Origin: Weeksellaceae bacterium
Lineage (GTDB): Bacteria; Bacteroidota; Bacteroidia; Flavobacteriales; Weeksellaceae
Length of the DNA: 64,000 nt
NCBI GenBank assembly: GCA_949788275.1
Contig: OX460916.1
Coordinates: forward strand, 2,480,001-2,544,000
Reading direction: 5' to 3'
The notes below the pieces were generated by a model. It saw only the letters and a program-made list of their open reading frames with translations, made no database searches and had not been told where the DNA came from. Shown in pieces: positions 1-8,127 of this stretch. Position numbers and translations under genes: made by a program. Within the stretch, counting starts at the first letter, position 1; each line of letters opens with the position of its first letter.

Positions 1-1
1 T

Positions 2-100
2 CCAATCGCCTATCTAATGATTTATTCAATGGTAGACGACCTCCTTTTAGATACTAAAACAGAGTTGGATACTATTGGCACAGATGAATTATCATACTAA
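2..100 (+). CDS. C-terminal end of a membrane protein (partial, paralogue of the next gene)
   Basis: Only the last 32 codons are in the window. The reading frame PIAYLMIYSM...DTIGTDEL is clearly homologous to the C-terminus of the protein at 324-1091 (IPFGYLMIYS...AIDGIGTNQEL), so the two genes are a tandem duplicate pair. It ends in TAA and is followed by a strong intrinsic terminator. Function is unknown; the downstream copy suggests a polytopic inner-membrane protein. Confidence 0.75.
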   Translation, partial: PIAYLMIYSMVDDLLLDTKTELDTIGTDELSY

Positions 101-136
101 ATAATACAGATTAATCCTGTTTTTTTAACGGATCGA

Positions 137-167
137 AAGGGAACGCAATGCGTTCCCTTTTTTTATT
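137..167 (+). terminator. Intrinsic terminator after the partial membrane gene
   Basis: Perfect GGGAACGCA/TGCGTTCCC stem with essentially no loop excess, followed by a seven-T run. It ends the transcript of the gene at 2-100. Confidence 0.85.
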
Positions 168-323
168 CAAACACTAAAAAACAACCTTTATTTGTTTTTT
201 AATAACCTCATTATCTGTATATTGCCTTAAAAGCCCTTTCTTATTTTGGAGAAAAACAATCCATCTACATACACTTAAATAAATAATTTACAATGATACA
301 AACTCAATTAAAAACTCAATTTT

Positions 324-1091
324 ATGAAAACTTTAGACTACCAAAAACTGGAACAAGTTTCAGCGCAAAAATTTAAATTTAGGATAGGGGATTATCTTTC
401 AGATGCGTATCAAATATTTACACAACAATGGATGAATTTTGTGTTATACACCTTAGCCTTGGTATTTATCTTAGGCCTATCTTCCATTACACTTATAGGC
501 CCTTATTTATTAACATATCCCCTCATTATGGGCTATTTTGTAGTAGCTGAAAAAATTGAAAACAAAGAAGAAGTTCGTTTCAACGATTTCTTCGGAGGCA
601 TGAAAAACTACGACCAATACTTTATCTTTATGCTCGTCTTGCTCTTGTGTTCGTTCATTTTGTTTATCCCCCTTATTATATGGGCTATAACGGCTGGGTT
701 ATTTACCGAAACCATGAATAACGAGGCGACGGCTGAAGCTCTTTCTACGCTCTTTGCAGGGTCCTTTTTTCTTCTTTTCCCATATCTATTGATCGGTAGT
801 GTTCTTTTACAAGTTCTATTCTTTTTAGTACCTTACCTTATACATTATGGGAATTATAAAGCGATAGAAGCCCTGAAGATTTCCATTAAAGTCGCTAAAA
901 CAAACGTATTGTATTTGGCATTATTTGTCATCATATGCAGTATTATTTCCTCTTTAGGCGCTATTATCTGCTATGTAGGCCTACTTGCAACAATTCCTTT
1001 CGGTTATCTAATGATTTACTCCTTTTTAAAAGATTTTATATTAACCAAGAATTCTGCGATTGATGGCATTGGTACAAACCAAGAATTATAG
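324..1091 (+). CDS. Polytopic membrane protein of unknown function
   Basis: 255 aa. A soluble N-terminus (residues 1-30) precedes about six hydrophobic segments (roughly 35-60, 62-78, 100-125, 145-175, 195-222, 220-238). Such proteins are common in Flavobacteriia as uncharacterised integral membrane proteins; I see no catalytic motif. It has a tandem paralogue upstream (2-100), and a terminator-like hairpin lies 54 nt downstream inside the start of pabB. A start at ATG 324 is natural; there is no alternative ATG before the first membrane segment. Function is not inferable from sequence. Confidence 0.8.
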   Translation: MKTLDYQKLEQVSAQKFKFRIGDYLSDAYQIFTQQWMNFVLYTLALVFILGLSSITLIGPYLLTYPLIMGYFVVAEKIENKEEVRFNDFFGGMKNYDQYFIFMLVLLLCSFILFIPLIIWAITAGLFTETMNNEATAEALSTLFAGSFFLLFPYLLIGSVLLQVLFFLVPYLIHYGNYKAIEALKISIKVAKTNVLYLALFVIICSIISSLGAIICYVGLLATIPFGYLMIYSFLKDFILTKNSAIDGIGTNQEL

Positions 1092-1103
1092 TATTTTTAT
1101 AGC

Positions 1104-2063
1104 ATGTTAACAACACATTCAATTTTTGATAAAATGAATGAATTGGGAGCGTTAAACGTTCCCTTTTTTTTTATGATCGATTTCCTCAAAGAACAAGGCG
1201 AAGTTATTCCGCTTGATGCCTTGGATCCTTCGATTCAATTTTCAATCGATCAACGAGAGGTTATCACTCATCCACCTATATTTCATTGGAAAAAAATGCC
1301 TATTGACCGAGCCACTTATGAACAACAATTCGCTATTGTTCATAAGCATCTACGTTTAGGCAACTCCTACCTCACTAATCTTACATGTAAAACTGCCATT
1401 GACACTAACCTGACATTACACGATATCTATACTTACGCTCAGGCAAAATATAAACTCGTCTACAAAAATGATTTTGTGTGTTTTTCACCGGAACGATTTG
1501 TTAAAATAACCAATGGAATTATTTCAACAAACCCCATGAAAGGAACAATTGATGCGGCGACACCAAATGCTGCGGAAACAATTTTAAACGACGAAAAAGA
1601 AACGGCTGAACACGCTACAATTGTCGATTTACTAAGAAACGACTTAAGTTTAGTGGCCACCCATGTAAAAGTGACCAACTACCGCTATATCGAAGAAGTA
1701 AGAACCAACGACCAAACGTTATTGCAAGTAAGTTCAGAGATACAGGGTTCTTTAAGGCCGCACTACAACCAACAGCTAGGCGATATTTTTAATCAGCTCT
1801 TACCTGCGGGCTCCATCTGTGGTGCACCCAAAAAGAAGACCCTTGAAATTATTCAAGAAGCCGAATCTTACCAACGCAATTTCTATACGGGTGTCTTTGG
1901 GGTATTCGATGGAAAGAATCTTGATTCAGCGGTGATGATTAGATTTATAGAAAATGAAGACCAGCAAATGTACTTCAAAAGCGGTGGTGGTATTACAGCC
2001 AAAAGCCAATGCAACGATGAATACCTTGAAATGATACAAAAAGTCTATGTCCCTATTTATTGA
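1104..2063 (+). CDS. pabB: Aminodeoxychorismate synthase component I (chorismate-binding)
   Basis: 319 aa, chorismate-binding enzyme fold with SPERF (128-132), PMKGT (144-148), DLLRNDL (175-181), PAGSICGAPK (234-243) and YTGVFG (261-266). The lysine in PMKGT is the PabB-type residue; anthranilate synthase has Ala there, as the trpE of this window does (PIAGT). It converts chorismate to 4-amino-4-deoxychorismate for folate synthesis. The N-terminal domain is short, as in many Bacteroidota homologues. It overlaps the pabC-like gene by 17 bp, which indicates co-translation. Codons 14-23 form a terminator-like hairpin (separate entry). The start at 1104 is kept because MNELGxxNVPFFFMIDF is typical of family N-termini. 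Confidence 0.92.
   Translation: MLTTHSIFDKMNELGALNVPFFFMIDFLKEQGEVIPLDALDPSIQFSIDQREVITHPPIFHWKKMPIDRATYEQQFAIVHKHLRLGNSYLTNLTCKTAIDTNLTLHDIYTYAQAKYKLVYKNDFVCFSPERFVKITNGIISTNPMKGTIDAATPNAAETILNDEKETAEHATIVDLLRNDLSLVATHVKVTNYRYIEEVRTNDQTLLQVSSEIQGSLRPHYNQQLGDIFNQLLPAGSICGAPKKKTLEIIQEAESYQRNFYTGVFGVFDGKNLDSAVMIRFIENEDQQMYFKSGGGITAKSQCNDEYLEMIQKVYVPIY
1145..1172 (+). terminator. Terminator-like hairpin inside the 5' coding region of pabB
   Basis: GGGAGCGT / ACGTTCCC (8 bp, one G-U) with a TAA loop is followed directly by nine Ts. It lies 54 nt after the stop of the membrane gene and inside codons 14-23 of pabB. Translation of pabB would mask it; otherwise it could end upstream transcripts. Confidence 0.6.
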
Positions 2064-2640
2064 AAGCATTTGTTGCCTTAATCATTCGCTGAGAAACCTT
2101 TCGTTTCATCAGCAACGGCTAAACGAAACCCACCAACAGTTTTTTCCTGATGCCGAACCCATTTGTTTAGCTACGGCACTCCAAGTTCCCCTATCCGTTA
2201 ACCATGAGAAACACAAAGTAAGGGTCGTTTACGGTGAAAAAATCACAGAAATTATAGTTGAACACTATCAACCAAAACCATTCAATACCTTTGTGTTGGT
2301 CGATATAGACCCTTCTTTTTGTTACGCTCATAAATCAACCGATAGAACCTACTTATCAACACTTGTTAATAAGTATAAAACAGATGATTTAATCTTGGTT
2401 AAAAACGACCACATAACCGACTCAACCATAGCGAACTTGGTGTTTTACGACGGTTTAAACTGGGTTACTCCAACCACTTATTTACTCAAAGGAACCATGC
2501 GCTCTTACCTGTTATCAACAGGGCAAATTATTGAGCGTAAAATTAAAAAAGATGATTTAAAGCACTATACCCATGTTAAACGCATCAATGCCCTGATGAA
2601 CCTTAACGAAACACCTCCCTTATTCCTTCATCACGGATAA
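2047..2640 (+). CDS. pabC: Aminotransferase class IV, 4-amino-4-deoxychorismate lyase-like
   Basis: 197 aa with a class-IV PLP fold: a KSTDR element (K96/R100 in the K-x3-R spacing of PabC) and LVKNDHITDSTIANLVFYDG-type motif at about 117-134. It would cleave aminodeoxychorismate to p-aminobenzoate plus pyruvate. The 17-bp overlap with pabB makes this a two-gene pABA operon, which is the main support for PabC rather than a branched-chain or D-amino-acid aminotransferase. It is shorter than E. coli PabC (about 270 aa), as many flavobacterial homologues are. Confidence 0.82.
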   Translation: MSLFIESICCLNHSLRNLSFHQQRLNETHQQFFPDAEPICLATALQVPLSVNHEKHKVRVVYGEKITEIIVEHYQPKPFNTFVLVDIDPSFCYAHKSTDRTYLSTLVNKYKTDDLILVKNDHITDSTIANLVFYDGLNWVTPTTYLLKGTMRSYLLSTGQIIERKIKKDDLKHYTHVKRINALMNLNETPPLFLHHG

Positions 2641-2662
2641 TAATAGGCATGTAAATTGTTTA

Positions 2663-3106
2663 ATGAACTTTATGAGACTAATCTATCCCTTTTTAATTCT
2701 AGGTTTTTTATGTTATACACATTCTGTTGTTGCGCAAAACACAAAAAGCATAAAAAAACATTACGTGACACTGATCAATGATTCTATTTTGTTAACGGGT
2801 CAAGACCGACTTAACTTAGACACAGACCGTATAAAAACCATTAACGTTCTAAAAAGTGACGCTGCTGAACATTATGGTGAAAACTTAGGTGGCATTGTGA
2901 ATATCACCATTGAAAATTCACCTTCATTTAAATTACTATCAACTAAACAGGTCAATCAACTCATGGGCATTACCAAAGAGCAACCCCTTTATCTAAATGG
3001 AAAAAAGATGACCGACAAGCTTTGGATTACGTATAACCCAAAGACGGTTTTATCGACGATTAAAGTGGGGCAAACCACCTTTGTGAATGTTGAATTAATT
3101 CAATAA
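2663..3106 (+). CDS. Small secreted protein with TonB-plug-like repeat
   Basis: 147 aa. Signal peptide about 1-24 (hydrophobic core LIYPFLILGFLCY, cleavage near VVAQ). The body carries a segment INVLKSDAAEHYGENLGGIVNITI (in two parts, about 59-82) that resembles the plug-domain element IEVLK-x-ASA-YG-x-GANGVILI of TonB receptors, but there is no barrel. It lies 22 nt after the pabC-like gene, and may be co-transcribed by read-through. No known function; related mini-plug proteins exist in Bacteroidota as hypothetical secreted proteins. Confidence 0.7.
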   Translation: MNFMRLIYPFLILGFLCYTHSVVAQNTKSIKKHYVTLINDSILLTGQDRLNLDTDRIKTINVLKSDAAEHYGENLGGIVNITIENSPSFKLLSTKQVNQLMGITKEQPLYLNGKKMTDKLWITYNPKTVLSTIKVGQTTFVNVELIQ

Positions 3107-3142
3107 AAAAAACACCCCTAAGAGAGGTGTTTCTATTTTTTA
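3104..3142. terminator. Bidirectional terminator between convergent genes
   Basis: AAACACC/GGTGTTT stem (3110-3116, 3126-3132) flanked by an A-run on the left and a T-run on the right. It can therefore serve both the plus gene ending at 3106 and the minus gene ending at 3170. Confidence 0.75.
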
Positions 3143-3169
3143 AAAGGGTCTAAATCGACGCTTTATCTG

Positions 3170-5173
3170 TTAATCTTTTAAGCCTTTAAAAATATACTGA
3201 AGAATCGGATTAATCTCTGGATTTTCAGCATGTTTCTTAAAGATTTTGGTATAATACATCGGCGGATTAATCATCTCACGCTCTACCAATTCATCAATAG
3301 TATCAATATAAGCCACAGATGTTTTTCCAATCAATAAATTATCCAAAGACTTGCCTTGATCTAAATAATTTAAAATGGTTTTCAGCCCTTTTAAATACAA
3401 AGCATCTTTGGTAAATCCACCACCACGGTAAACTCTTGTTGTTAAATAAAAAGCATCTTCCGGTAACATTTTATACTGTTCAAGAAGAACCATAAATGTT
3501 TCGTTAAACGTTTTTCCATTGGTCAACATATCAACCGCTAAGACACGTAATCCCAGTTCTCTTAATCGGTTATGATTAATCGAATCGGAATAATACTCAC
3601 TTAAAATAGCCAATCCCTCTTGGGTTAATGTATTCACGGGTAAACCAATACTAAAGATTTTTAAAGGCTGTTCAATGGCATTCATCGTAGTCACCATATG
3701 CACACCGATTTCGTGCTCTAACAAACCATTGGTGAATCGTTTATCAAAACGAACACCTTTTTTAATAACGACTTTCTTTTTACTGTTGATCACCAATGCT
3801 TTTGAAGCGATTTGATCGGATACCTCAATATCAAACTGAAAACCGTAATCATCGGTGGCCTTTCTAAACAATTCCACCACTTCTTCTTCCGAATACTCCC
3901 CTTGTTTTTCCATACGGAATTCAGGGCAATACAGAACAAAGTTTGCATTATCAACATCCTTCTTATTCGGTTCGCCAAAATAGCGCAACGAGTTATACAA
4001 GAATTTATCGGTTCCTAAATTAGCCAGTAGATCCACCTTATCAAAATACGAATTAATGGTATCTACATACATATTCTGAATACTAACATCGGTAATCCGT
4101 TCCACCTTAATATTCGATAGTTTGCGCTTAAACTCAAACGGATCAATATTTAGGGGATTATACTTAAACTGAGGTTCGTAAACATATTTCGAAGCGATAA
4201 ACTTCTTTTTTTCAAGCTCTAAGTTCATGGGATTAATCACGCTCAATAACTCAAAATCCTTTACCAAGTTATACAGCTGCTTATCAATTTTTATCAGATC
4301 CGACTCTAACTCGTTGTGCAATATATTCACTTGCGTAACCACTTGGTAAGTCGTTTCGTTTTTAATAAACTCAAAAGCATGATTAAGAATGGCCGTTTTA
4401 AAACCTTCCTTAATTTGATTTATCACCTCGGGAAACGATTCGCCGGTTAATTCATCACAGAAAATTTTCGATACTTCTGTGGCCAAAACCAAGGTATTTT
4501 TAAACCGATTGGTAATAAACTGCAATAAATAACCCCGTCCAAAAAACACATCGTTTACAGCCGTTAAGTTATGAATATCGCCCAATTCAATTTGCGACAA
4601 CTCATCGCGCCAAGACTCTATATAATCCCCGTATTTATCTTTATCAATGGGTTCTGTCCCAATATTGAATACGGGAACTGGTCTGTCCCAACGTTTCCAG
4701 TTGTAGGAATGAATATCATAAACGATACACGACTTAAACTTCGATTCCAGTTTCGTAATTAAAGCTTCCACCACTTCATAAAACGCTTGATGCTTCGCTA
4801 AACTCTTCTGTTTTTGCGATTCGGTAAGCGGTGTTTTCCAACACTTCTTTCCCCAAGCCTCTTCATAGACAGCGGTTTCAGGGCCTCGGTTTAAATCATA
4901 TTCAAACCTCGAGTCACACCCTTGAATGAGAATCGGAAAAGTACCCACAAATTCTGCTGTATGCGGATCCTCTTCATACCAACGTTCATAATTCGACAAA
5001 AGGCACTTCTCTAAAATGTCATCGCGCATTTGTCCACCATCGTGAATAGCCGCACAGACATACGGAATATATTCGTCAATTTTTATTTGAAAAGATTGGT
5101 CTTCAGAGTATGCTTCAAATACAATTTCGTTTTCAATATTGTCGAGTATTTGTTGGATACTTAATGATTTCAT
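3170..5173 (-). CDS. N-formylglutamate amidohydrolase / QEGLA (DUF1704, MATCAP-like) metallopeptidase fusion
   Basis: 667 aa with two halves. The N-terminal half (about 30-290) is FGase-like: AAIHDGG (41-47), SRFEYDLNR (88-96), DIHSYN (153-158). The C-terminal half (about 310-660) is DUF1704, with a HEIGVH zinc-peptidase motif (487-492) and the signature QEGLA (518-522). The same fold occurs in the eukaryotic tubulin detyrosinase MATCAP. The start ATG overlaps the stop of the upstream ATP-grasp gene by 4 bp (ATGA), so translation is coupled. The substrate is unknown. The inferred theme is a ligase that adds an amino acid to something and hydrolases that remove or trim it. Cytoplasmic, no signal peptide. 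Confidence 0.85.
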   Translation of the reverse strand: MKSLSIQQILDNIENEIVFEAYSEDQSFQIKIDEYIPYVCAAIHDGGQMRDDILEKCLLSNYERWYEEDPHTAEFVGTFPILIQGCDSRFEYDLNRGPETAVYEEAWGKKCWKTPLTESQKQKSLAKHQAFYEVVEALITKLESKFKSCIVYDIHSYNWKRWDRPVPVFNIGTEPIDKDKYGDYIESWRDELSQIELGDIHNLTAVNDVFFGRGYLLQFITNRFKNTLVLATEVSKIFCDELTGESFPEVINQIKEGFKTAILNHAFEFIKNETTYQVVTQVNILHNELESDLIKIDKQLYNLVKDFELLSVINPMNLELEKKKFIASKYVYEPQFKYNPLNIDPFEFKRKLSNIKVERITDVSIQNMYVDTINSYFDKVDLLANLGTDKFLYNSLRYFGEPNKKDVDNANFVLYCPEFRMEKQGEYSEEEVVELFRKATDDYGFQFDIEVSDQIASKALVINSKKKVVIKKGVRFDKRFTNGLLEHEIGVHMVTTMNAIEQPLKIFSIGLPVNTLTQEGLAILSEYYSDSINHNRLRELGLRVLAVDMLTNGKTFNETFMVLLEQYKMLPEDAFYLTTRVYRGGGFTKDALYLKGLKTILNYLDQGKSLDNLLIGKTSVAYIDTIDELVEREMINPPMYYTKIFKKHAENPEINPILQYIFKGLKD

Positions 5174-6150
5174 TTTTTAAATTCTTTATATTTTTCTAGA
5201 AGCATCGAAATAATTTGTTTCTGAATTTCTAGATTGTTGTTTACATTATTATGAGGAACAATTCCCCCTGGGCTAACGATGTTTAATTCCACCATTTTTC
5301 CATTAATTAAATCCACACCACAGAAATAAATCCCATCATCGAGCAATTGTTTGCCCATGCTTCGGCATAATTCAATTTCATGCGGCGTTAAATCATGGCG
5401 AATAGCTGAACCTCCCGCCGAAATATTTGAACGATGATCGCCATCGGCTGGCACGCGCATAATCGCACCAATGGGTTCACCATTAATGACAATGACACGA
5501 ACATCACCTTTTTCAGCACCTTCTATATAGTTCTGACAAATAATAGGCTGGGCTTTCCCGGAATGGTTGATATAAAAATCACAAATAGAAGCCAAGTTCC
5601 CAATGGTATTTTTCTCGAACAACACAACACCTTTACCGCCCATACCATCTAGAGGTTTAACGATAAATTTATCAAAATTATTCTCCTCTACAAACGTGCG
5701 AATCAAATCGATATCACGCGTAATTAAAGTTTGGGGTACAATTGTTTCTAAGCCATCATCAAAAGATGCAGCATATATTTTATTGTTTGCTTTTCTTAAT
5801 CCAGAAATTCGATTGACAAAAAATACTTTATCCTCGATTAATTCTAACATATTCAATAAAAGCGGATCAATCGGCGGATCAGCTCGCATAAAAACCATGT
5901 CAAATTCGGTTATATCTCTTACCGATTGCTCAAACTTCATGGTATGGTAGAATTCTACACAATCATCCGTTTGTGTTGTAATCATCTTTCGACAGTTACC
6001 AACAACCTTTCCTTTACTAATCGAAATATCTTTCGTTGTTAAGTAAGAAACTTCAAAGCCGCGATCAACGCACTCTTTAATAATTCGCATAGTGGTATCT
6101 TTACTTGGTTCAACTTTGTCCCAAGGATACATTACGAAGCATATTTTCAT
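5170..6150 (-). CDS. Glutathione-synthetase-like ATP-grasp ligase
   Basis: 326 aa. Prokaryotic GSH synthetase architecture: N-terminal domain with MRADPP (88-93), ATP-grasp loop KPLDGMGGKG (165-174), EGAEKGDVRV...GEPIGAIMR and the C-terminal metal site ELNIVSPGG. It ends in KKYKEFKK-like basic tail. No gshA is adjacent; instead the next gene is the FGase/QEGLA fusion, overlapping by ATGA. A true glutathione synthetase is possible, but in this context a dedicated peptide ligase acting with the fusion protein is equally likely. The product is cytoplasmic. Confidence 0.85.
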   Translation of the reverse strand: MKICFVMYPWDKVEPSKDTTMRIIKECVDRGFEVSYLTTKDISISKGKVVGNCRKMITTQTDDCVEFYHTMKFEQSVRDITEFDMVFMRADPPIDPLLLNMLELIEDKVFFVNRISGLRKANNKIYAASFDDGLETIVPQTLITRDIDLIRTFVEENNFDKFIVKPLDGMGGKGVVLFEKNTIGNLASICDFYINHSGKAQPIICQNYIEGAEKGDVRVIVINGEPIGAIMRVPADGDHRSNISAGGSAIRHDLTPHEIELCRSMGKQLLDDGIYFCGVDLINGKMVELNIVSPGGIVPHNNVNNNLEIQKQIISMLLEKYKEFKK

Positions 6151-6288
6151 ATATTTTATAAGGGTATTAAAATCTTTGCAATATTAACCAAAAGTTTCAT
6201 ACAAAAAACGTTCTTTGAAAAATTTGAATAATTCTTAACACATTGATTCTTAAAGCCCATATAATTATAAATCCTTTACCTTTATTGA

Positions 6289-6377
6289 TTATTTGTTTTT
6301 CTTTCCATCAAACTCCACCAATCTATTCATAGCATCTAAAGAAATACCATTTCTATAATTGGCTAAAATCGTACCAA
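6289..6377 (-). pseudogene. Decayed 3' end of an unrecognised gene
   Basis: A minus-strand frame reads IGTILANYRNGISLDAMNRL...GKKNK then stop, with a coding-like composition but a stop immediately upstream and no plausible start. It looks like the surviving tail of a lost gene in the 506-bp spacer between the ATP-grasp gene and the thioredoxin gene. I do not recognise the family. Confidence 0.35.
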
Positions 6378-6453
6378 TCCCCCTATTTTAATAATTTAAA
6401 ACAACCTAACAAACAACGATCATCTTTTTTAAACCTTTCGTTAAAGTTCTTTT

Positions 6454-6612
6454 GGGCGCCCCCTACGGGCCAGGCTATACGCTCTATCTCTGCTGCTTGA
6501 AAAATGAACTCCAGATCAACTTTCGGAAAAAGCAGCAGAGGATGCCGCTTCTATCCTTGTCGCAACGCTTCCCCATGAATATGTTCTTTGGCGAACATAT
6601 TCATGGGGAAGC
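6454..6612 (+). repeat. Dispersed structured intergenic repeat, copy R1
   Basis: Order of parts: GGGCG-CC...GGCTATACGC 5' module; an 11-bp inner stem CTCTGCTGCTT (6488-6498) / AAGCAGCAGAG (6530-6540); a GGATGCCGCTTCTATCCTTGTCGC box; then a 20-bp perfect outer stem (6567-6586 / 6593-6612) closing on TGTTC-N6-GAACA. The same order of parts recurs in copies R2-R5, with different stem sequences. Confidence 0.85.
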
Positions 6613-6656
6613 TTATAAGAATTAAAAATAAATACCTACCGATAAAAGAATGAAAC

Positions 6657-7172
6657 CTATTTCTTCATCAAACGGTCAATAGTCGATTGAACAGCTGCAT
6701 CTTCCGTACTCACACTGTAGTAGTTAGCTATATTCCCTACTTGATCAATAATCAAATAACGAGGAATCCAGTTTAATTCAATCATCGTATTAAAATCATT
6801 TTTCCAACCGGTATTAAACCAATAATGATCACCTTTCAACGGGTATTTATCTAAACCTTTCAACCAACTCTCCTTATTTCTATCCAAGGAAAAGAAGAGA
6901 AACTTAACCGTCGGATTTTTTTCTTGCAAGGCGTTTAATGCAGGAAAACCAGTAATACAATCAGGACACCAAGTAGCCCATAAATCCAAGACCACGACAT
7001 TTCCCTTTAAATCGTTTAAAATTTGTTGAATAGGAATTTGTTGCCCTTCTTTATTTTGAATGGTTTGTGCTAAAGCAATTTTGGTAAACTCGGTTTTCAT
7101 TTCCACTGGAATCTTCTGAGCGAATACATTCAACGAAAGAAACATGGTTAGTATAAAGCTGTATATTTTCAT
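6657..7172 (-). CDS. Secreted thioredoxin-like protein (TlpA/ResA family)
   Basis: 171 aa. Signal peptide 1-19 (cleavage near FAQ). Redox motif WCPDC with C69 and C72, and a cis-proline in WIPRY (P137) as expected of a thioredoxin fold. Predicted to reduce or oxidise disulfides of periplasmic proteins or to act in c-type cytochrome maturation. It is monocistronic: a TAACTTTG promoter box lies 27 nt upstream, and the repeat copy R1 follows it. CPDC is a less usual dipeptide than CPPC/CEPC, so redox potential cannot be guessed. Confidence 0.88.
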   Translation of the reverse strand: MKIYSFILTMFLSLNVFAQKIPVEMKTEFTKIALAQTIQNKEGQQIPIQQILNDLKGNVVVLDLWATWCPDCITGFPALNALQEKNPTVKFLFFSLDRNKESWLKGLDKYPLKGDHYWFNTGWKNDFNTMIELNWIPRYLIIDQVGNIANYYSVSTEDAAVQSTIDRLMKK

Positions 7173-7198
7173 TTAAAGTTTATTTTTTTAAAACTCTA

Positions 7199-7206
7199 CA
7201 AAGTTA
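7199..7206 (-). promoter_or_regulatory. -7 box of the thioredoxin gene
   Basis: TAACTTTG on the minus strand matches the Bacteroidota consensus TAnnTTTG; predicted start about 22 nt upstream of ATG 7172. No clear TTTG -33 box. Confidence 0.5.
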
Positions 7207-7348
7207 GTAGATTAATTAATACCATTTAAAAAACCATAAAAAAATGATTGTAAAATCTTCTTTTTCGAGTAATTGAAGGATTCGAAACTTCTCCAAAACA
7301 TACGTTTAAATAGATCAAAAAATAAGACATACCAATAGTTAATCTATT

Positions 7349-7356
7349 TATATTTG
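7349..7356 (+). promoter_or_regulatory. -7 box of the LysE-family gene
   Basis: TATATTTG, a perfect consensus -7 element, 32 nt before ATG 7389. Confidence 0.55.
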
Positions 7357-7388
7357 TCTCGTTTAACTCCAACTAATCTTGCACACTT

Positions 7389-8024
7389 ATGATTCCAATT
7401 AATGATCTATTACTTTTTGCAGCAGCGGCCTTTTTGCTTGTAATTAGTCCTGGTCCCAATATGCTATATGTGATATCAAGAACTCTCTCTCAGGGTAAAA
7501 CGGCAGGCCTAATTTCATTGTCTGGTGTGTTGGTTGGTTTCTTTTTTCATATTCTTTTAGTTTCATTTGGACTTACCGCTTTACTTTTTGCTGTTCCCTT
7601 TGCTTATAGCATTTTAAAAGCCGTTGGAACGATCTACTTGCTCTATTTAGCCTATCAGGCCTTACGTCCAAATGGTAAAAACATCTTTGAGACCGATGCA
7701 AGTCTGCCTTCAGATTCTCCTCGTAAACTCTTTTCAATTGGTTTTTTAACAAATGTATTGAATCCGAAAGTGGCGTTTTTCTTTCTATCATTCTTTCCTC
7801 AATTTATAAAACCCGAATATGGTTCAATTTTTGCGCAAAGTTTAGAACTGGGTGTAATACAAATACTTATTAGTTGTTGTATAAATGGAAGTATTGTTAT
7901 TTCTGCAGCTGTAATTACCGAGTTTTTTCATAAAAATCCGTTTTGGGTTAAAATTCAGAAATGGTTAATGGGAAGCGTCTTGAGCTATTTGGCAGTAAAA
8001 ATGGCTTTAACAGACGTTAAATAG
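7389..8024 (+). CDS. LysE/RhtB-family amino-acid exporter
   Basis: 211 aa, about six membrane segments. Diagnostic N-terminus SPGPNMLYVISRTLSQGKTAGLISLSG (in parts, residues 20-46) with SPGP in the first loop, and the mid-protein FLTNVLNPKVAFFF element (about 119-132). Exports amino acids or related small metabolites across the inner membrane in exchange for protons. Substrate cannot be told from sequence. Monocistronic with its own promoter. Confidence 0.9.
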   Translation: MIPINDLLLFAAAAFLLVISPGPNMLYVISRTLSQGKTAGLISLSGVLVGFFFHILLVSFGLTALLFAVPFAYSILKAVGTIYLLYLAYQALRPNGKNIFETDASLPSDSPRKLFSIGFLTNVLNPKVAFFFLSFFPQFIKPEYGSIFAQSLELGVIQILISCCINGSIVISAAVITEFFHKNPFWVKIQKWLMGSVLSYLAVKMALTDVK

Positions 8025-8115
8025 ATCAAATTAACCTATTCATGCATAGGGCCACATAAAGGCTTTTAAAAAAGAGATTGTCGTCTGATATTTTTCTTAA
8101 AAATATTATTTAACT

Positions 8116-8123
8116 TACCTTTG
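8116..8123 (+). promoter_or_regulatory. -7 box of pth; leaderless start predicted
   Basis: TACCTTTG ends 5 nt before ATG 8128. Placing transcription start about 5 nt after the box puts it on the A of ATG, implying a leaderless mRNA. Confidence 0.6.
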
Positions 8124-8127
8124 TAGC

